From the NCBI RefSeq assembly GCF_000787395.1, contig NZ_JRAA01000001.1, positions 620,001 to 684,000 of the forward strand: a stretch of 64,000 bases of DNA. Reading direction: 5' to 3'. The notes under the pieces are model-generated. The model searched no databases and was not told the origin of the DNA. It worked only from the letters and a program-made list of their open reading frames with translations. A program made the translations under genes and the position numbers. Positions 17,875 through 27,635 of the stretch are shown here, piece after piece. Positions within the stretch are counted from its first letter, which is position 1, and the number at the start of each line of letters is the position of its first letter. Source of the DNA: Solemya velum gill symbiont. GTDB taxonomy: Bacteria; Pseudomonadota; Gammaproteobacteria; Chromatiales; Chromatiaceae.

Positions 17875-18842
17875 TACGTTCCTGCCTCCATTAATTCCAG
17901 CGCCAGGGTCTCGAACTGCATTTGTACATTCAGGTTACGCGACCTGATACCCTGCTGCAGCGATGATAATTTATCCAGAACACTAAAGAGTTTCACCGAA
18001 TCCAGTTGTGGAATCAAGTCTTTCAACCAATCTGCAAGCTCCCGGTCATGCATTTGCATAATGCCAGATTCGTTTGCTCGCGCCAGATCAAGTGTCCAGT
18101 GATAGATCCAGTTGGCTATCATGCCGGTCTCATCCTTGCTCCAGGCCATTCCGACCTCGACAAGATTCGCCTTGCCTGAGAGCAGTGCGGCAAAGCGCCT
18201 CTTCTCCTCGCGGTAACTATCCAAGCCATGCTGCTGGAATTCAAGCGCCTTGAGTGGCGCACCACGAACACAATCAAGAAGTCCGGGCCATTCATCATCT
18301 GGCTGTTGTGCAGTCAGCCACTCAATCGCCTCCTGCTTTGCAGGCAGGGGAAACATCAGGTGCTGGCAGCGTGAGCGGATCGTTGCCGGCAATTCCCATG
18401 GAGCATGACTGACAAGCAGGATATGATTCCCCGGATTGGGTTCCTCAAGCGTCTTGAGCAGGCTGTTTGCTGCTGCCGAGTTCATTGCTTCCGCTGGTGA
18501 AATCAGTGTAATGCGACAGGCTGCAATCTGAGGGGTAAGCGCTGTAGAGGTGACAAAGGCGCGTATCTCGTCAACCTTAATTGTCTTACCACCCTCCTCA
18601 GGCTCCATATCAACAAAATCCGGATGATTGCCCGCCTTGAGCAACTGGCAACCGTGACAACTACCGCAGGGCTCATTGTTGCGTGGCGAACTGCACAGCA
18701 TGTAATTGGCGAACGCACGAGCGAAGGTCTGCTTTCCCGTTGAGCGAGGACCTTCAAGCAGGATTGCATGCGGCAGACGGCCTTTCTCTTGGTAACTGCA
18801 GAGGCGTTCCCACTGCTCTTGTTGCCACGGCAGGCAATTCAT
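17874..18842 (-). CDS. holB: DNA polymerase III delta' subunit
   Basis: Clamp-loader subunit of the replicative polymerase. The N-terminal AAA+ fold has GPRSTGKQTFARAFA at about residues 31-45, and the zinc-binding cysteines appear in MLCSSPRNNEPCGSCHGC. The sensor region contains NSLLKTLEEPNPGNHILLVS and RSRCQ. The Walker A sequence is degenerate, as expected for delta', which does not hydrolyse ATP. At 322 residues it is normal. Its start overlaps the tmk stop by four bases. Confidence 0.95.
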   Translation of the reverse strand: MNCLPWQQEQWERLCSYQEKGRLPHAILLEGPRSTGKQTFARAFANYMLCSSPRNNEPCGSCHGCQLLKAGNHPDFVDMEPEEGGKTIKVDEIRAFVTSTALTPQIAACRITLISPAEAMNSAAANSLLKTLEEPNPGNHILLVSHAPWELPATIRSRCQHLMFPLPAKQEAIEWLTAQQPDDEWPGLLDCVRGAPLKALEFQQHGLDSYREEKRRFAALLSGKANLVEVGMAWSKDETGMIANWIYHWTLDLARANESGIMQMHDRELADWLKDLIPQLDSVKLFSVLDKLSSLQQGIRSRNLNVQMQFETLALELMEAGT

Positions 18843-19477
18843 TCTGCAGCGCCCAGAATATCAGTCATTACCTGTGACAGCTGCAACTGAACCTGCTCAA
18901 GTGGCTTTGATGCATCGATCACTTTGACGCGTTCTTTATGCTGCCGGGCGATTTCCAGGTATGCATTGCGTACCCGCTCAAAAAAGTCGTGACGCTCTTT
19001 TTCGAAACGATCTGGCGCCGATCGCTGGTTGGCGCGAGCCATACCGACATTCACGGGCAAGTCCAGCAGCAGGGTAAGATCAGGCCGTACCTCTTCCTGC
19101 ACGAAGCTCTCCAGCAGTCGGATCGATTCAATATCAATGAGTCGTCCACCACCCTGGTAAGCATAAGTTGCATCTGTAAAACGATCGCAGATGACCGTTT
19201 TTCCTTCGGCCAGTGCTGGCAATATTTTTGCGTGCAAGTGTTCGGCACGTGCTGCGAACATCATCAGCAATTCAGTCTTATAGGACATGCCATCGTGCTT
19301 GTGACCCAGCAACAGTTCACGCAGTTGCTCACCTAATTCGGTACCCCCGGGCTCACGTGTCATCAACAACTCATGGCCGCGCTTTTCGAGCAACTCCTGC
19401 AAGTAGGCAATATTACTGCTCTTGCCAGCGCCCTCGATACCTTCAACCGTGATAAACAGCGCCTGTTCCAAACTCAT
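18839..19477 (-). CDS. tmk: Thymidylate kinase
   Basis: Phosphorylates dTMP to dTDP. The P-loop EGIEGAGKSS is at residues 12-21, with the DR motif in VICDRFTDATYAYQGGGR and LLLDLPV later. The start chosen is the ATG at 19477, which overlaps the mltG stop as TAATG and gives the usual MSLEQALFITVEG beginning. An in-frame upstream start at 19513 would add 12 residues not seen in relatives. At 212 residues the length is standard. It is coupled to mltG upstream and holB downstream. Confidence 0.95.
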   Translation of the reverse strand: MSLEQALFITVEGIEGAGKSSNIAYLQELLEKRGHELLMTREPGGTELGEQLRELLLGHKHDGMSYKTELLMMFAARAEHLHAKILPALAEGKTVICDRFTDATYAYQGGGRLIDIESIRLLESFVQEEVRPDLTLLLDLPVNVGMARANQRSAPDRFEKERHDFFERVRNAYLEIARQHKERVKVIDASKPLEQVQLQLSQVMTDILGAAE

Positions 19478-20532
19478 TACTCGCTTCTCTGCTTGCGCCG
19501 CTGGATCTGGCATTTATTGACTGCACGATTATGTTCTTTGAGTGTTGCAGAGAAGTAGTGTCCGCCATTGCCGGTAGCAACGAAATAGAGCGACTTGCCA
19601 TCTGCCGGATGCAGGGCAGCATAAATTGCGTCACGACCAGGCATTGCAATTGGTGTTGGTGGCAAGCCTGCCCGCGTATAGGTGTTATAAGGCGTATCTT
19701 TCTTCAGATCGCGACGGCGGATGTTGCCGTCGAAATTGTCAATCCCGTAGATTACGGTCGGATCAGTCTGTAGCAGCATGCCCTTCTCGAGGCGCCTGGT
19801 AAAAACTCCGGCGATCTCCGTACGCTCTTCTGGTAGCCCTGTCTCTTTCTCAATAATGGATGCGAGAATCAAAGCCTCGTAGGGCGTTTCCAGGGGCAAG
19901 TCTTTATCTTTTTGCTCCCACTCTTCAGCAAGAATATTCTGCATTGACTGGTAGGCTCGTTGCAGAAACTCCTTGTCTGTCGTTCCACGCGGGAAAAGGT
20001 AGGTATCCGGATAAAATTGCCCTTCCGGATGCTGACCCTGGAGTCCAATCGCTTCCATCAGCTGTTCGGTACTGAGACTCTCGGAGAGTGTTTGCACAAT
20101 CATCGGGTGAGTGCGTACGGCAGACAACACCTGCTGGAAGTTCCAGCCTTCAATCAGGGTAACAGAGTACTCAATGACCTTCCCCCTGACCAGCTGGTCA
20201 AGCAGGGCTACAGCTGTGGTGCCACCTGGAATATGGTATTCACCCGCCTTGATCCGGTTTGCATCGGCTCGTTCGCGTGCCAACAGGCGCAAGTAGAGTG
20301 GTTGGCGCAAGATCCCCTTGTCTGCAAGGTCATTCGCGATAGCAGTCAGCGTGGTGCCCGGTTCGATGCGGTAATTAATCCCTCTATCCGAGAGTACCAG
20401 AGGCGCTTGTTGAAAGCGCTGATAATCGTGCCATAGCCAGTAACCGGCTGCAGCACCTACAACCAGTAACACCAGTAACGCAATGAAGACACCGCCCTGT
20501 TGCGGTGAATGTATATGACTCTCAAGCCTCAT
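19477..20532 (-). CDS. mltG: Endolytic murein transglycosylase (YceG family)
   Basis: Inner-membrane enzyme that cleaves nascent peptidoglycan strands and sets glycan length. A single membrane helix spans about residues 15-34, followed by a LysM-like region (IEPGTTLTAIANDLADKGI). The catalytic glutamate is E228 in SIIEKETGLPEER, and the C-terminal YNTYTRAGLPPTPIAMPG and YFVATGNGGHYFS are family hallmarks. The length (351 residues) is normal. The start overlaps pabC by 11 bases and the stop is shared with the tmk start. Confidence 0.95.
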   Translation of the reverse strand: MRLESHIHSPQQGGVFIALLVLLVVGAAAGYWLWHDYQRFQQAPLVLSDRGINYRIEPGTTLTAIANDLADKGILRQPLYLRLLARERADANRIKAGEYHIPGGTTAVALLDQLVRGKVIEYSVTLIEGWNFQQVLSAVRTHPMIVQTLSESLSTEQLMEAIGLQGQHPEGQFYPDTYLFPRGTTDKEFLQRAYQSMQNILAEEWEQKDKDLPLETPYEALILASIIEKETGLPEERTEIAGVFTRRLEKGMLLQTDPTVIYGIDNFDGNIRRRDLKKDTPYNTYTRAGLPPTPIAMPGRDAIYAALHPADGKSLYFVATGNGGHYFSATLKEHNRAVNKCQIQRRKQRSE

Positions 20533-21352
20533 GTTTCATCAGTTTCCTGTTGATTGTTTCCAGCAGGTCATGCGAAATCGCATCCAGGCTGTACTCACGC
20601 CCCGCCAGTCGCCTGACAGGAACAATACCGTTAACTGCATTGGTCAGGAATATCGCGTTTGCGCCTGACAACTCGCCTGGGGTGACACGCACTTCCCTGC
20701 ACGAAATTCCCAATACTGCCGCCTGCGCAATCACCTCTTCGCGCATCACACCAGCAACACCACTACCATCCAGTAGCGGGGTAAACATTTCACTTCCAGT
20801 GATCCAGAAGATGTTCGACATAACACCTTCGACTACAAATCCTTCGCTGTCACACACAACTGCCTCTCGGCAATTGTTGGATTCTGCTTCACGTGCTGCC
20901 AGCACCTGCTCCAGGCGGTTGAGATGCTTGATTCCCGCATGAGGCGAACCGCTCGCCAGGCAAGTTTCACATAAATGAATATCGATCCCATGTTCACGGT
21001 CATGATGATCGAATCCTGCCGACTGGCGGAGGATAACAATTCGTTGTGTATCTCCCTCAGCTGGAAAATATCCGTTTCCGGCAGCTCCACGCGTAACTAT
21101 CAGTTTGACAACACAACGCCCGGATTGCTCCCCATGATGAAAAATTTCCTGCTGGATTTCATCTCTGATCTGCTGCTCTTGCGGGACTTCGATAGCAAGC
21201 CTCTTGCAGCCACTGGAGAGACGTGCGTAATGACGCTGCCAAAGTGGCATCTCATGACCAATAACGGCGATGGTCTCGAAGAGGCCATCGCCGTATTGAA
21301 GTCCACGATCAAGCAATGAAACAGTGTCACACTGCTGACCGTTTACCAGCAT
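20522..21352 (-). CDS. pabC: Aminodeoxychorismate lyase
   Basis: Pyridoxal-phosphate enzyme releasing p-aminobenzoate and pyruvate from aminodeoxychorismate in folate synthesis. It is a fold-type IV aminotransferase relative: GLQYGDGLFETIAV near residue 18-31, the lysine in AGIKHLNRLEQVLA, and the cofactor-binding SEGFVVEGVMSNIFW. The length of 276 residues fits. Its place between fabF and mltG is the same as in E. coli. A branched-chain aminotransferase-like activity is possible in principle but the context argues for PabC. Confidence 0.93.
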   Translation of the reverse strand: MLVNGQQCDTVSLLDRGLQYGDGLFETIAVIGHEMPLWQRHYARLSSGCKRLAIEVPQEQQIRDEIQQEIFHHGEQSGRCVVKLIVTRGAAGNGYFPAEGDTQRIVILRQSAGFDHHDREHGIDIHLCETCLASGSPHAGIKHLNRLEQVLAAREAESNNCREAVVCDSEGFVVEGVMSNIFWITGSEMFTPLLDGSGVAGVMREEVIAQAAVLGISCREVRVTPGELSGANAIFLTNAVNGIVPVRRLAGREYSLDAISHDLLETINRKLMKHEA

Positions 21353-21357
21353 CCCGA

Positions 21358-22602
21358 TTAGTCGGTGTAGCGGCGAAACACAAGTGTCCCGTTGGTTCCA
21401 CCAAAGCCGAATGAGTTGGAGAGTGCGACATCGATTTTCATATCACGTGCGGCATTTGGCACATAATCGAGATCGCATTCCGGATCTGGATTATCGTGAT
21501 TGATGGTTGGCGGCGCCACCTGGTCACGAATTGCCAGCGTGGTAAAAATCGCCTCTACACCACCAGCTGCACCGAGCAGGTGTCCAACCATTGACTTGGT
21601 TGAGCTAACGCAGAGTTCATTGGCATGTGCGCCAAAAGCACCCTTGATGCCATTGGTTTCAGCCACGTCACCAGCGGGTGTCGAGGTACCATGAGCATTT
21701 ATGTAGTCAACCTCGTCGGTATTGATGCCAGCATCTTCCAGCGCCAGTTCCATGCAACGTCCACCACCGGCGCCATTCGGGGCAGGTGCTGTCATGTGAT
21801 GCGCATCGGAATTCATTGCACAACCGGGAATTTCAGCATAAATGGTCGCACCACGTGCCTTGGCATGCTCCAGCTCTTCAACAACCATGACTCCGGCTCC
21901 GTCACTGAGAACAAAACCGTCACGGTCCCTATCCCATGGACGACTTGCAGTCGTTGGATCATCGTTGCGCGTTGAGAGCGCACGTGCTGCAGCAAATCCG
22001 CCGATACCGATTGGCGTAGTCGCATATTCCGTACCACCGGCAATCATGACATCTGCTGTGCCGTACTGGATCATGCGTACCGCATCAGCGATATTGTGTG
22101 CACCCGTACTACATGCAGAAACAATCGAGATGTTCGGACCCTTGAAACCGTACTTGATCGAGAGGTTTCCGGAAACCATGTTGATGATCGCTGCGGGAAC
22201 AAAGAAAGGAGAGATCTTGCGCGGTCCTCTTTCAAGAAAAGCGCCATAGTTGTTCTCGATGGTATAGATACCACCAATGCCGGCACCGATGGCAACACCG
22301 ATACGCTCTGCATTCTCCTCTGTTACTTCCAGGCCAGAATCCTGGATCGCCTGGATGCCTGCTGCCATACCGTAATGGATAAAGGGATCCATCTTGCGGG
22401 CATCTTTTTTGGAGATATAGTCTGTGATATCAAAGTCGACAATCGTGCCGCCGAAACGCACACTGAACTCCGAAATATCAAAGTGTTCAATCGGACGAAT
22501 ACCGCTGACACCGGCCTTGATATTTTCCCAAGACGTTGAAACGTCATTACCAACTGGCGTAACAAGACCCAGACCCGTTATCACTACCCTGCGTTGAGAC
22601 AT
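21358..22602 (-). CDS. fabF: Beta-ketoacyl-ACP synthase II
   Basis: Elongating condensing enzyme of type II fatty acid synthesis. The catalytic cysteine lies in [12 protein letters not shown] near residue 163, with the histidines in [11 protein letters not shown] and [12 protein letters not shown], and the glycine-rich end [14 protein letters not shown]. The start chosen is ATG at 22602 ([14 protein letters not shown]); an upstream in-frame start at 22626 would add eight residues not typical of the family. This gives 414 residues, the normal size. It follows acpP after a 114-base gap containing two hairpins. Confidence 0.97.
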   Translation of the reverse strand: MSQRRVVITGLGLVTPVGNDVSTSWENIKAGVSGIRPIEHFDISEFSVRFGGTIVDFDITDYISKKDARKMDPFIHYGMAAGIQAIQDSGLEVTEENAERIGVAIGAGIGGIYTIENNYGAFLERGPRKISPFFVPAAIINMVSGNLSIKYGFKGPNISIVSACSTGAHNIADAVRMIQYGTADVMIAGGTEYATTPIGIGGFAAARALSTRNDDPTTASRPWDRDRDGFVLSDGAGVMVVEELEHAKARGATIYAEIPGCAMNSDAHHMTAPAPNGAGGGRCMELALEDAGINTDEVDYINAHGTSTPAGDVAETNGIKGAFGAHANELCVSSTKSMVGHLLGAAGGVEAIFTTLAIRDQVAPPTINHDNPDPECDLDYVPNAARDMKIDVALSNSFGFGGTNGTLVFRRYTD

Positions 22603-22630
22603 GTAGGACCCACCTCGTGGTATCAAATCA

Positions 22631-22693
22631 GCTTTTCACCAGTGAAAAGCGTAAATACAATTGAGGCCGCGCTCAACTGGAGCTGACGGCCTC
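22631..22693 (-). terminator. Paired hairpins between acpP and fabF (possible attenuator)
   Basis: The first hairpin met by transcription joins GAGGCCG (22663-22669) and CGGCCTC (22687-22693), with an inner GCTC/GAGC pair. The second, 22631-22650, is GCTTTTCAC paired with GTGAAAAGC around two bases. Neither has a solid T-run, so partial termination or mRNA end protection is more likely than a full stop. This could let acpP exceed fabF in expression. Confidence 0.4.
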
Positions 22694-22716
22694 TGGAATT
22701 TCTTTACCTGAATCGA

Positions 22717-22950
22717 TCAGCTGGCGTTTGCGTTGATGAAATCAACAGCCTGCTTGACAGTGGTGATACCCTCTGCCTCTTCATCAGGAATTTCAGTCTC
22801 GAACTCTTCTTCAAGCGCCATTACCAGCTCGACAGTATCCAGAGAGTCGGCACCAAGATCGTCGACAAAAGAAGCTTCCAGGGTGACTTCTTCCTCTTTA
22901 ACACCAAGTTGATCTACTACGATCTTGCGTACACGGTCTTCAACACTCAT
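22717..22950 (-). CDS. acpP: Acyl carrier protein
   Basis: The 77-residue acidic carrier of growing acyl chains. The phosphopantetheine site is S36 in [20 protein letters not shown]. An AGAGGAAA ribosome site precedes the ATG. It lies between fabG and fabF as in most gammaproteobacteria, and has its own likely sigma-70 promoter at 22995-23022, consistent with the high expression expected of ACP. Confidence 0.98.
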   Translation of the reverse strand: MSVEDRVRKIVVDQLGVKEEEVTLEASFVDDLGADSLDTVELVMALEEEFETEIPDEEAEGITTVKQAVDFINANAS

Positions 22951-22994
22951 TCTAGTTTCCTCTGTATGGGGATTAAATCAAAATAATTAGCATA

Positions 22995-23022
22995 ATTGTA
23001 TTGGGTTTTATCTGTTCGTCAA
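22995..23022 (-). promoter_or_regulatory. Candidate sigma-70 promoter of acpP
   Basis: On the minus strand TTGACG (-35) and TACAAT (-10) are separated by 16 bases. The -10 ends 44 bases upstream of the acpP start. Both hexamers are near consensus; the use of this site is inferred. Confidence 0.55.
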
Positions 23023-23070
23023 CGCGGAAATTCCCTAACACGAGACACTTCCGCATAGTTTACCCGACAT

Positions 23071-23811
23071 TTACGCCATATACATGCCTCCATTGACATG
23101 CAGGGTTTCACCTGTGACATAGGCGGCGCCATCGGATGCAAGAAATGCAACCACTGACGCAATCTCCTGTGGCTCGCCGAGGCGCGCCAACGGAATCGAA
23201 GCAAGCAGCGCATTACGCTGCTCTTCCGGCAATTCACGCGTCATATCGGTATCGATAAAACCTGGCGCGACTGCATTAACTGTAATACCCCGGCTCCCCA
23301 CCTCGCGCGCAAGCGACTTGGAAAAACCGAATATACCCGCCTTGGCGGCTGAATAGTTCGTCTGACCCGGATTACCGGATGCGCCAACCACGGAGGCTAT
23401 ATTGATGATACGACCAGTTTTGGCCTTCATCATGCCACGTAAACAGGCTTTTGACACGCGAAAAACAGATGTCAAATTGGTATCCATTATCGACTGCCAC
23501 TCATCCTCTTTCATCCGCATGAGCAGGTTGTCTCGGGTAATGCCGGCATTGTTAACCAATACGGTCGGTACACCGAAGTCGGCATTGATGGTTTTGATAA
23601 CCGAGTCAACGGACTCCTGGTCGGTCACATTGAGACAGAGTCCACGCCCCTCGATACCCTGCTCGGATAAATAGGCTGAAATTGCTTCTGCACCCTTGTC
23701 AGTCGTTGCAGTACCGATAACAGTCAATCCTGCGCGGCCAAGTTCCTCGGCAATCGCGCGCCCAATACCACGGCTGGCGCCCGTTACAAGTGCTATTTTC
23801 TGTTCAGACAT
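23071..23811 (-). CDS. fabG: 3-oxoacyl-ACP reductase
   Basis: NADPH-dependent reduction of beta-ketoacyl-ACP. A short-chain dehydrogenase with the cofactor motif TGASRGIGRAIAEE near residue 10, NNAG in VLVNNAGITRDNL, the catalytic serine in ASVVGASGN, and YSAAKAG. The C-terminal YVTGETLHVNGGMYMA is characteristic. The ATG at 23811 gives MSEQKIALVTG; a TTG one codon upstream is possible. It overlaps fabD by eight bases. Length is normal at 246 residues. Confidence 0.97.
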   Translation of the reverse strand: MSEQKIALVTGASRGIGRAIAEELGRAGLTVIGTATTDKGAEAISAYLSEQGIEGRGLCLNVTDQESVDSVIKTINADFGVPTVLVNNAGITRDNLLMRMKEDEWQSIMDTNLTSVFRVSKACLRGMMKAKTGRIINIASVVGASGNPGQTNYSAAKAGIFGFSKSLAREVGSRGITVNAVAPGFIDTDMTRELPEEQRNALLASIPLARLGEPQEIASVVAFLASDGAAYVTGETLHVNGGMYMA

Positions 23812-24745
23812 CAAGACTCTCCATCAATTTTTCCAGGCTTGCCGGATCAAACAGCGGCATTGCACCCAGCTTGCGGTCGATACGTCGTGCAAGACCAGTC
23901 AGTACCTTACCGGGACCCGCTTCAACCAGCAATGAGACGCCATCAGACTGCATACGCTGCACTGTTTCGGTCCAGCGAACTGGCGAGTAAAGCTGCTCAA
24001 CCAGCATCTGGCGTATGCTGTCGGCATCGTCAGCAACGTCAACATTCACATTATGTATGACAGGAATTGCGGGTACATTGACCTCGATTCCCGACAGTAC
24101 TTCGGCAAGCTTATCAGCTGCCGGCTTCATCAGGGCACAGTGAGAAGGAACACTTACCGGCAACGGCAGAGCTCGCTTTGCACCCGCCTCCTTGGCCGCT
24201 TCGATGGCACGAGCCACGGCTGCAGCATGACCGGCAATCACAACCTGGCCGGGTGAATTATAGTTTACTGCCTCGACGACCTCTTCGCCGGCTGCATCAG
24301 CGCACACCTGGCGAACAACATCATCATCGAGTCCGAGAACAGCCGCCATTGCACCAACACCCTCTGGTACCGCCTGCTGCATCAACAAGCCGCGCTCGGC
24401 AACAAGCCTGACCGCATCCGTGAACTGCAGGGATCCACTGCATGTCAATGCTGAATACTCTCCCAGGCTATGACCTGCCATAACGACTGGATCACTACCA
24501 CCCTGCTGCTTCCACACGCGCCACGCTGCAACACCTGCAGCCAGCATTGCGGGCTGGGTATTATGTGTCTGGTTGAGATCCGATTCCGGGCCGTCCTGTA
24601 CCAGTTTCCACAAGTCGAAACCAAGCGCATCCGATGCCTCGGCAAAGGTCTCTGCCACGACAGGATAGGCTGCCTGCAGGTCTGCTAGCATGCCAATTGA
24701 CTGCGAGCCCTGCCCCGGGAATAGAAATGCAATCTGCTGTGTCAT
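23804..24745 (-). CDS. fabD: Malonyl-CoA:ACP transacylase
   Basis: Moves malonyl from CoA to ACP for chain initiation and elongation. The active serine is S93 in AGHSLGEYSAL, with FLFPGQGSQSIGML at the N-terminus and the histidine in VPSHCALMKPA. The length of 313 residues is typical. It lies between fabH and fabG, 33 bases after fabH, in the conserved plsX-fabH-fabD-fabG-acpP-fabF cluster. Confidence 0.97.
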   Translation of the reverse strand: MTQQIAFLFPGQGSQSIGMLADLQAAYPVVAETFAEASDALGFDLWKLVQDGPESDLNQTHNTQPAMLAAGVAAWRVWKQQGGSDPVVMAGHSLGEYSALTCSGSLQFTDAVRLVAERGLLMQQAVPEGVGAMAAVLGLDDDVVRQVCADAAGEEVVEAVNYNSPGQVVIAGHAAAVARAIEAAKEAGAKRALPLPVSVPSHCALMKPAADKLAEVLSGIEVNVPAIPVIHNVNVDVADDADSIRQMLVEQLYSPVRWTETVQRMQSDGVSLLVEAGPGKVLTGLARRIDRKLGAMPLFDPASLEKLMESLDV

Positions 24746-24778
24746 TGTTCTTGTCTGTTCTTGTTGTTTACTATCGGT

Positions 24779-25747
24779 TCAAAATTTGAGTAGCGCCGAA
24801 CCCCAGGTAAAACCGCCTCCGAAGGCTTCCAGTAATACGGTTTCTCCCCGCTGTATACGTCCATCACGCACAGCCACATCAAGTGCAAGCGGGACAGAGG
24901 CTGCCGATGTGTTTCCGTGCTGGGAAACAGTCATAACGACATGATCCATATTCATTCGCAATTTGCGTGCTGTCGCCTGGATAATGCGGGTATTTGCCTG
25001 GTGCGGAACCAGCCAGTCGACATCCGACTTCTCCATGTTGTTCGCCGCAAGGGTCTCATCGACAATACGTCCAAGCGTATTGACCGCCATGCGGAATACC
25101 TCGTTGCCCTTCATCTCTACAAAGGCAGTACCACTGATCACGGCATCATAATCTGTCGAAACGCCAGCGGGCACATGCAGCAGGTTTTCGTAAGAACCAT
25201 CCGCATGCAGGTGCGTGGAGAGAATACCCGGCTCATCGCTGGCCTCGAGTACAACTGCTCCGGCGCCATCGCCAAACAGGACACAGGTACCGCGGTCATT
25301 CCAATTGAGAATGCGTGAAAAAGTCTCAGCACCCACGACCAGCGCCTTGCGAGCAGTACCGCTGCGAACAAACTGGTCAACAACACCCAGTGCGTAGACA
25401 AAACCGGTGCATACGGCCTGTATGTCGAATGCTGCACAGCCATGAATATCAAGGCGCTGTTGCAGCAGGCAGGCTGTTGACGGGAAAATCTTGTCAGGTG
25501 TTGTGGTCGCAACCACGATCAGGTCGATATCAGTTGCAGTGACACCAGCCATCTCCATCGCCTTGCGAGAAGCATGTTCAGCCAGGTCACAGGTGGTCTC
25601 ACCCTCAGCGGCAATATGACGCTTCTCGATTCCGGTGCGTTCACGAATCCACTGATCCGTGGTATCAACGATCTTCTCGAGATCATGGTTGGTGAGTATC
25701 TTCTCGGGCAGATATCCGCCCGTTCCGGCAATCCTTGAGTAAATCAA
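24779..25747 (-). CDS. fabH: Beta-ketoacyl-ACP synthase III
   Basis: Condenses acetyl-CoA with malonyl-ACP to start fatty acid synthesis. The catalytic triad is visible as C113 in [10 protein letters not shown], the histidine in [10 protein letters not shown], and the asparagine in HGNTSAAS. The start appears to be TTG, because [15 protein letters not shown] aligns with relatives and no ATG is in frame. TTGA overlaps the plsX stop by four bases. A rare start with tight coupling may tune FabH levels. The length is 322 residues. Confidence 0.96.
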   Translation of the reverse strand: MIYSRIAGTGGYLPEKILTNHDLEKIVDTTDQWIRERTGIEKRHIAAEGETTCDLAEHASRKAMEMAGVTATDIDLIVVATTTPDKIFPSTACLLQQRLDIHGCAAFDIQAVCTGFVYALGVVDQFVRSGTARKALVVGAETFSRILNWNDRGTCVLFGDGAGAVVLEASDEPGILSTHLHADGSYENLLHVPAGVSTDYDAVISGTAFVEMKGNEVFRMAVNTLGRIVDETLAANNMEKSDVDWLVPHQANTRIIQATARKLRMNMDHVVMTVSQHGNTSAASVPLALDVAVRDGRIQRGETVLLEAFGGGFTWGSALLKF

Positions 25748-26781
25748 GCTTCACTCCCTGGCAGCAGGTGTGCCTCGACTTTCTTTTCTATTCTACGTGG
25801 GATATCTGTATGCACAGCCTTGTCCGCAATTTTAATCGCGTTACCGAAAGAGAGCTCATCGGCGCCTCCGTGACTCTTGATAACAATACCGTTGAGGCCC
25901 AGCAGGTTTGCTCCATTGTAACTACGCGGATCAATCCGCTTACCGAAACTTTTCAGTATTGGCATCGCCAGCAGTGCAGCCATTTTGCTGAAAAGACTCT
26001 GCTTGAAACCGGCCTTGAGATAGTGGCTAATCATCTTGGCAACACCCTCGGAGGCCTTGAGCGCAACATTTCCGACAAAACCGTCTGCGACTACCAGGTC
26101 AACCGAGCCGTCATAGATGTTATCCCCTTCGACGTAACCAACATAGTTGAGATCACTGCCGGAAAGAAGTTCGTGTGCTTTTTTGACCTGCTCGTTGCCC
26201 TTGATCTCCTCTTCGCCAATATTGAGCAAACCGACAGTCGGAGATGTATTGCCATCCAGAGCAGCTACCTGCTCAACACCCATCACGGCAAACTGGTAGA
26301 GGTGTGAGGCACTCGAATCAACGTTAGCACCCAGGTCGAGCATCCAGGTATGGCTTTTGGTGTTGGGGAGAGCTGTGATGATCGCAGGGCGATCAACATG
26401 CGGCAGCATTTTCAGAACAAAACGTGCGGTGGCCATCAGGGCTCCGGTATTACCCGCACTGACGCAGGCATCAGCCTCGCCGGACTTGACCAGGTCAATG
26501 GCGACTCGCATCGAGGAGTCTTTTTTTCTGCGCAGGGCTTGTGATGGTAGTTCATCCATACCAACAACCTCGCTGGCATGATGAATACGAATGCGTTTGC
26601 AGCCTGTAGGCATAGCAGCCTTGATCACATCTTCCTGCCCGACGAGGATTAGCTCGACAGCAGGATTGGATGCCACGTAGGCGCAGGCAGCTGGAACCAC
26701 GACAGAAACGCCGTGGTCGCCTCCCATGGCATCCAGTGCAATACGTACCATCCCTTCAGACGGGGCCGCAGAAGAGGCCAT
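25744..26781 (-). CDS. plsX: Phosphate acyltransferase
   Basis: Converts acyl-ACP to acyl-phosphate for PlsY-dependent phospholipid synthesis. [10 protein letters not shown] sits near the N-terminus, and the family motifs [12 protein letters not shown] and [16 protein letters not shown] are intact. The reading frame starts at 26781 ([14 protein letters not shown]); the internal ATG at 26751 is an alternative that many relatives would support. Neither has an ideal ribosome site; an AAGGG lies in the end of rpmF. It is second in the rpmF-plsX-fabH order. Confidence 0.95.
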   Translation of the reverse strand: MASSAAPSEGMVRIALDAMGGDHGVSVVVPAACAYVASNPAVELILVGQEDVIKAAMPTGCKRIRIHHASEVVGMDELPSQALRRKKDSSMRVAIDLVKSGEADACVSAGNTGALMATARFVLKMLPHVDRPAIITALPNTKSHTWMLDLGANVDSSASHLYQFAVMGVEQVAALDGNTSPTVGLLNIGEEEIKGNEQVKKAHELLSGSDLNYVGYVEGDNIYDGSVDLVVADGFVGNVALKASEGVAKMISHYLKAGFKQSLFSKMAALLAMPILKSFGKRIDPRSYNGANLLGLNGIVIKSHGGADELSFGNAIKIADKAVHTDIPRRIEKKVEAHLLPGSEA

Positions 26782-26792
26782 GGGGTGGGTTC

Positions 26793-26966
26793 TTAACCCT
26801 TGTCGACTACTTTACGTCCGCGATAAAAACCATCAGCGGATACGTGGTGACGCAGGTGTGTCTCGCCCGAGGTTGGGTCGACAGACAGCGTCTCTTTCTT
26901 CAGGCCATCATGTGAACGGCGCATACCGCGCTTTGATGGTGTTTTACGATTCTGTTGTACTGCCAT
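26793..26966 (-). CDS. rpmF: 50S ribosomal protein L32
   Basis: A 57-residue ribosomal protein starting [20 protein letters not shown] and ending [12 protein letters not shown]. It has no zinc cysteines, as in the C-minus form. An AGGAGAG ribosome site lies six bases before the ATG. It sits between the yceD homologue and plsX, the near-universal arrangement. It is missed by length-limited gene calls but is clearly coding. Confidence 0.97.
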   Translation of the reverse strand: MAVQQNRKTPSKRGMRRSHDGLKKETLSVDPTSGETHLRHHVSADGFYRGRKVVDKG

Positions 26967-26987
26967 TGTTCTCTCCTGACTAACGGA

Positions 26988-27500
26988 TTAGTCGTTACTC
27001 TTTTTAAGCTGCGCGAGAACATCAAATGGGTTCTCATGCACCGCTTCTGTTTCCAATTCTTCGCCACTTTCTGTTGTTGCCGCTTCACAATCGAGGTGAC
27101 GCGGAACTGCCGGTATAGCCAGCAACAACTCGTCCTCGACCAGTTGCAGCAGGTTGACACGCTCTTCTTCAAGAATCAGCGGATCAAACTCCGGCTCCAG
27201 GCTCTCAGCCTCGTCTAACCCTTGCACGACAACCAGTGAAACCTCGGCATCGACGCTAAGATCAACTGGCTCCATGCAGCGCTGGCACTGCAACAGCAAT
27301 ACGCCCTCTACCCTGCCTTGAAGCAACGGGCGGTGACGGGTATCACGGGTAAACCGGAACCTGAAGTCAACACTCCCTTCCTGACTGGCCAGCATGGGCG
27401 CGATGCGCTCGAATTGATCGAGCTGTGCGCTTCCGCTGCTGCTGCTCTCCTGTCTTGCAAAACGCTCAGGATCGACAAGTTCGGGACACTGTGGCGACAT
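26988..27500 (-). CDS. yceD: YceD/DUF177 family protein (23S rRNA accumulation)
   Basis: A 170-residue DUF177 protein; family members are linked to 23S rRNA accumulation in bacteria and chloroplasts. The core is the motif LLLQCQRCMEPVDLSV (CxxC pair) followed by an acidic DEAESLEPEFDPLILEEE stretch and NPFDVLAQLKK at the end. The start chosen is the ATG at 27500 (MSPQCPELVDPERFAR); the open frame extends to 27548 but those residues do not match relatives. It lies directly upstream of rpmF, as usual. Confidence 0.93.
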   Translation of the reverse strand: MSPQCPELVDPERFARQESSSSGSAQLDQFERIAPMLASQEGSVDFRFRFTRDTRHRPLLQGRVEGVLLLQCQRCMEPVDLSVDAEVSLVVVQGLDEAESLEPEFDPLILEEERVNLLQLVEDELLLAIPAVPRHLDCEAATTESGEELETEAVHENPFDVLAQLKKSND

Positions 27501-27593
27501 AGGGGCGCAATAGTATTGCAACACCCTGTTTTTGTCAAAAGAAATCAACGAGTTTCGGCTAAAAAACTGCGGCCGTGAATTCTGACGAAGAAC

Positions 27594-27615
27594 AATCCCC
27601 GCGACAGCGGGGATT
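27594..27615 (-). terminator. Hairpin after the oad operon
   Basis: AATCCCCGC and GCGGGGATT make a perfect 9-bp stem around GACA, 21 bases past the oadB stop. On the minus strand a T-rich stretch (TGTTCTTCG) follows, giving a moderate intrinsic terminator. yceD begins about 94 bases further on. Confidence 0.55.
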
Positions 27616-27635
27616 CAGACTAAAACTCTTGCAGG

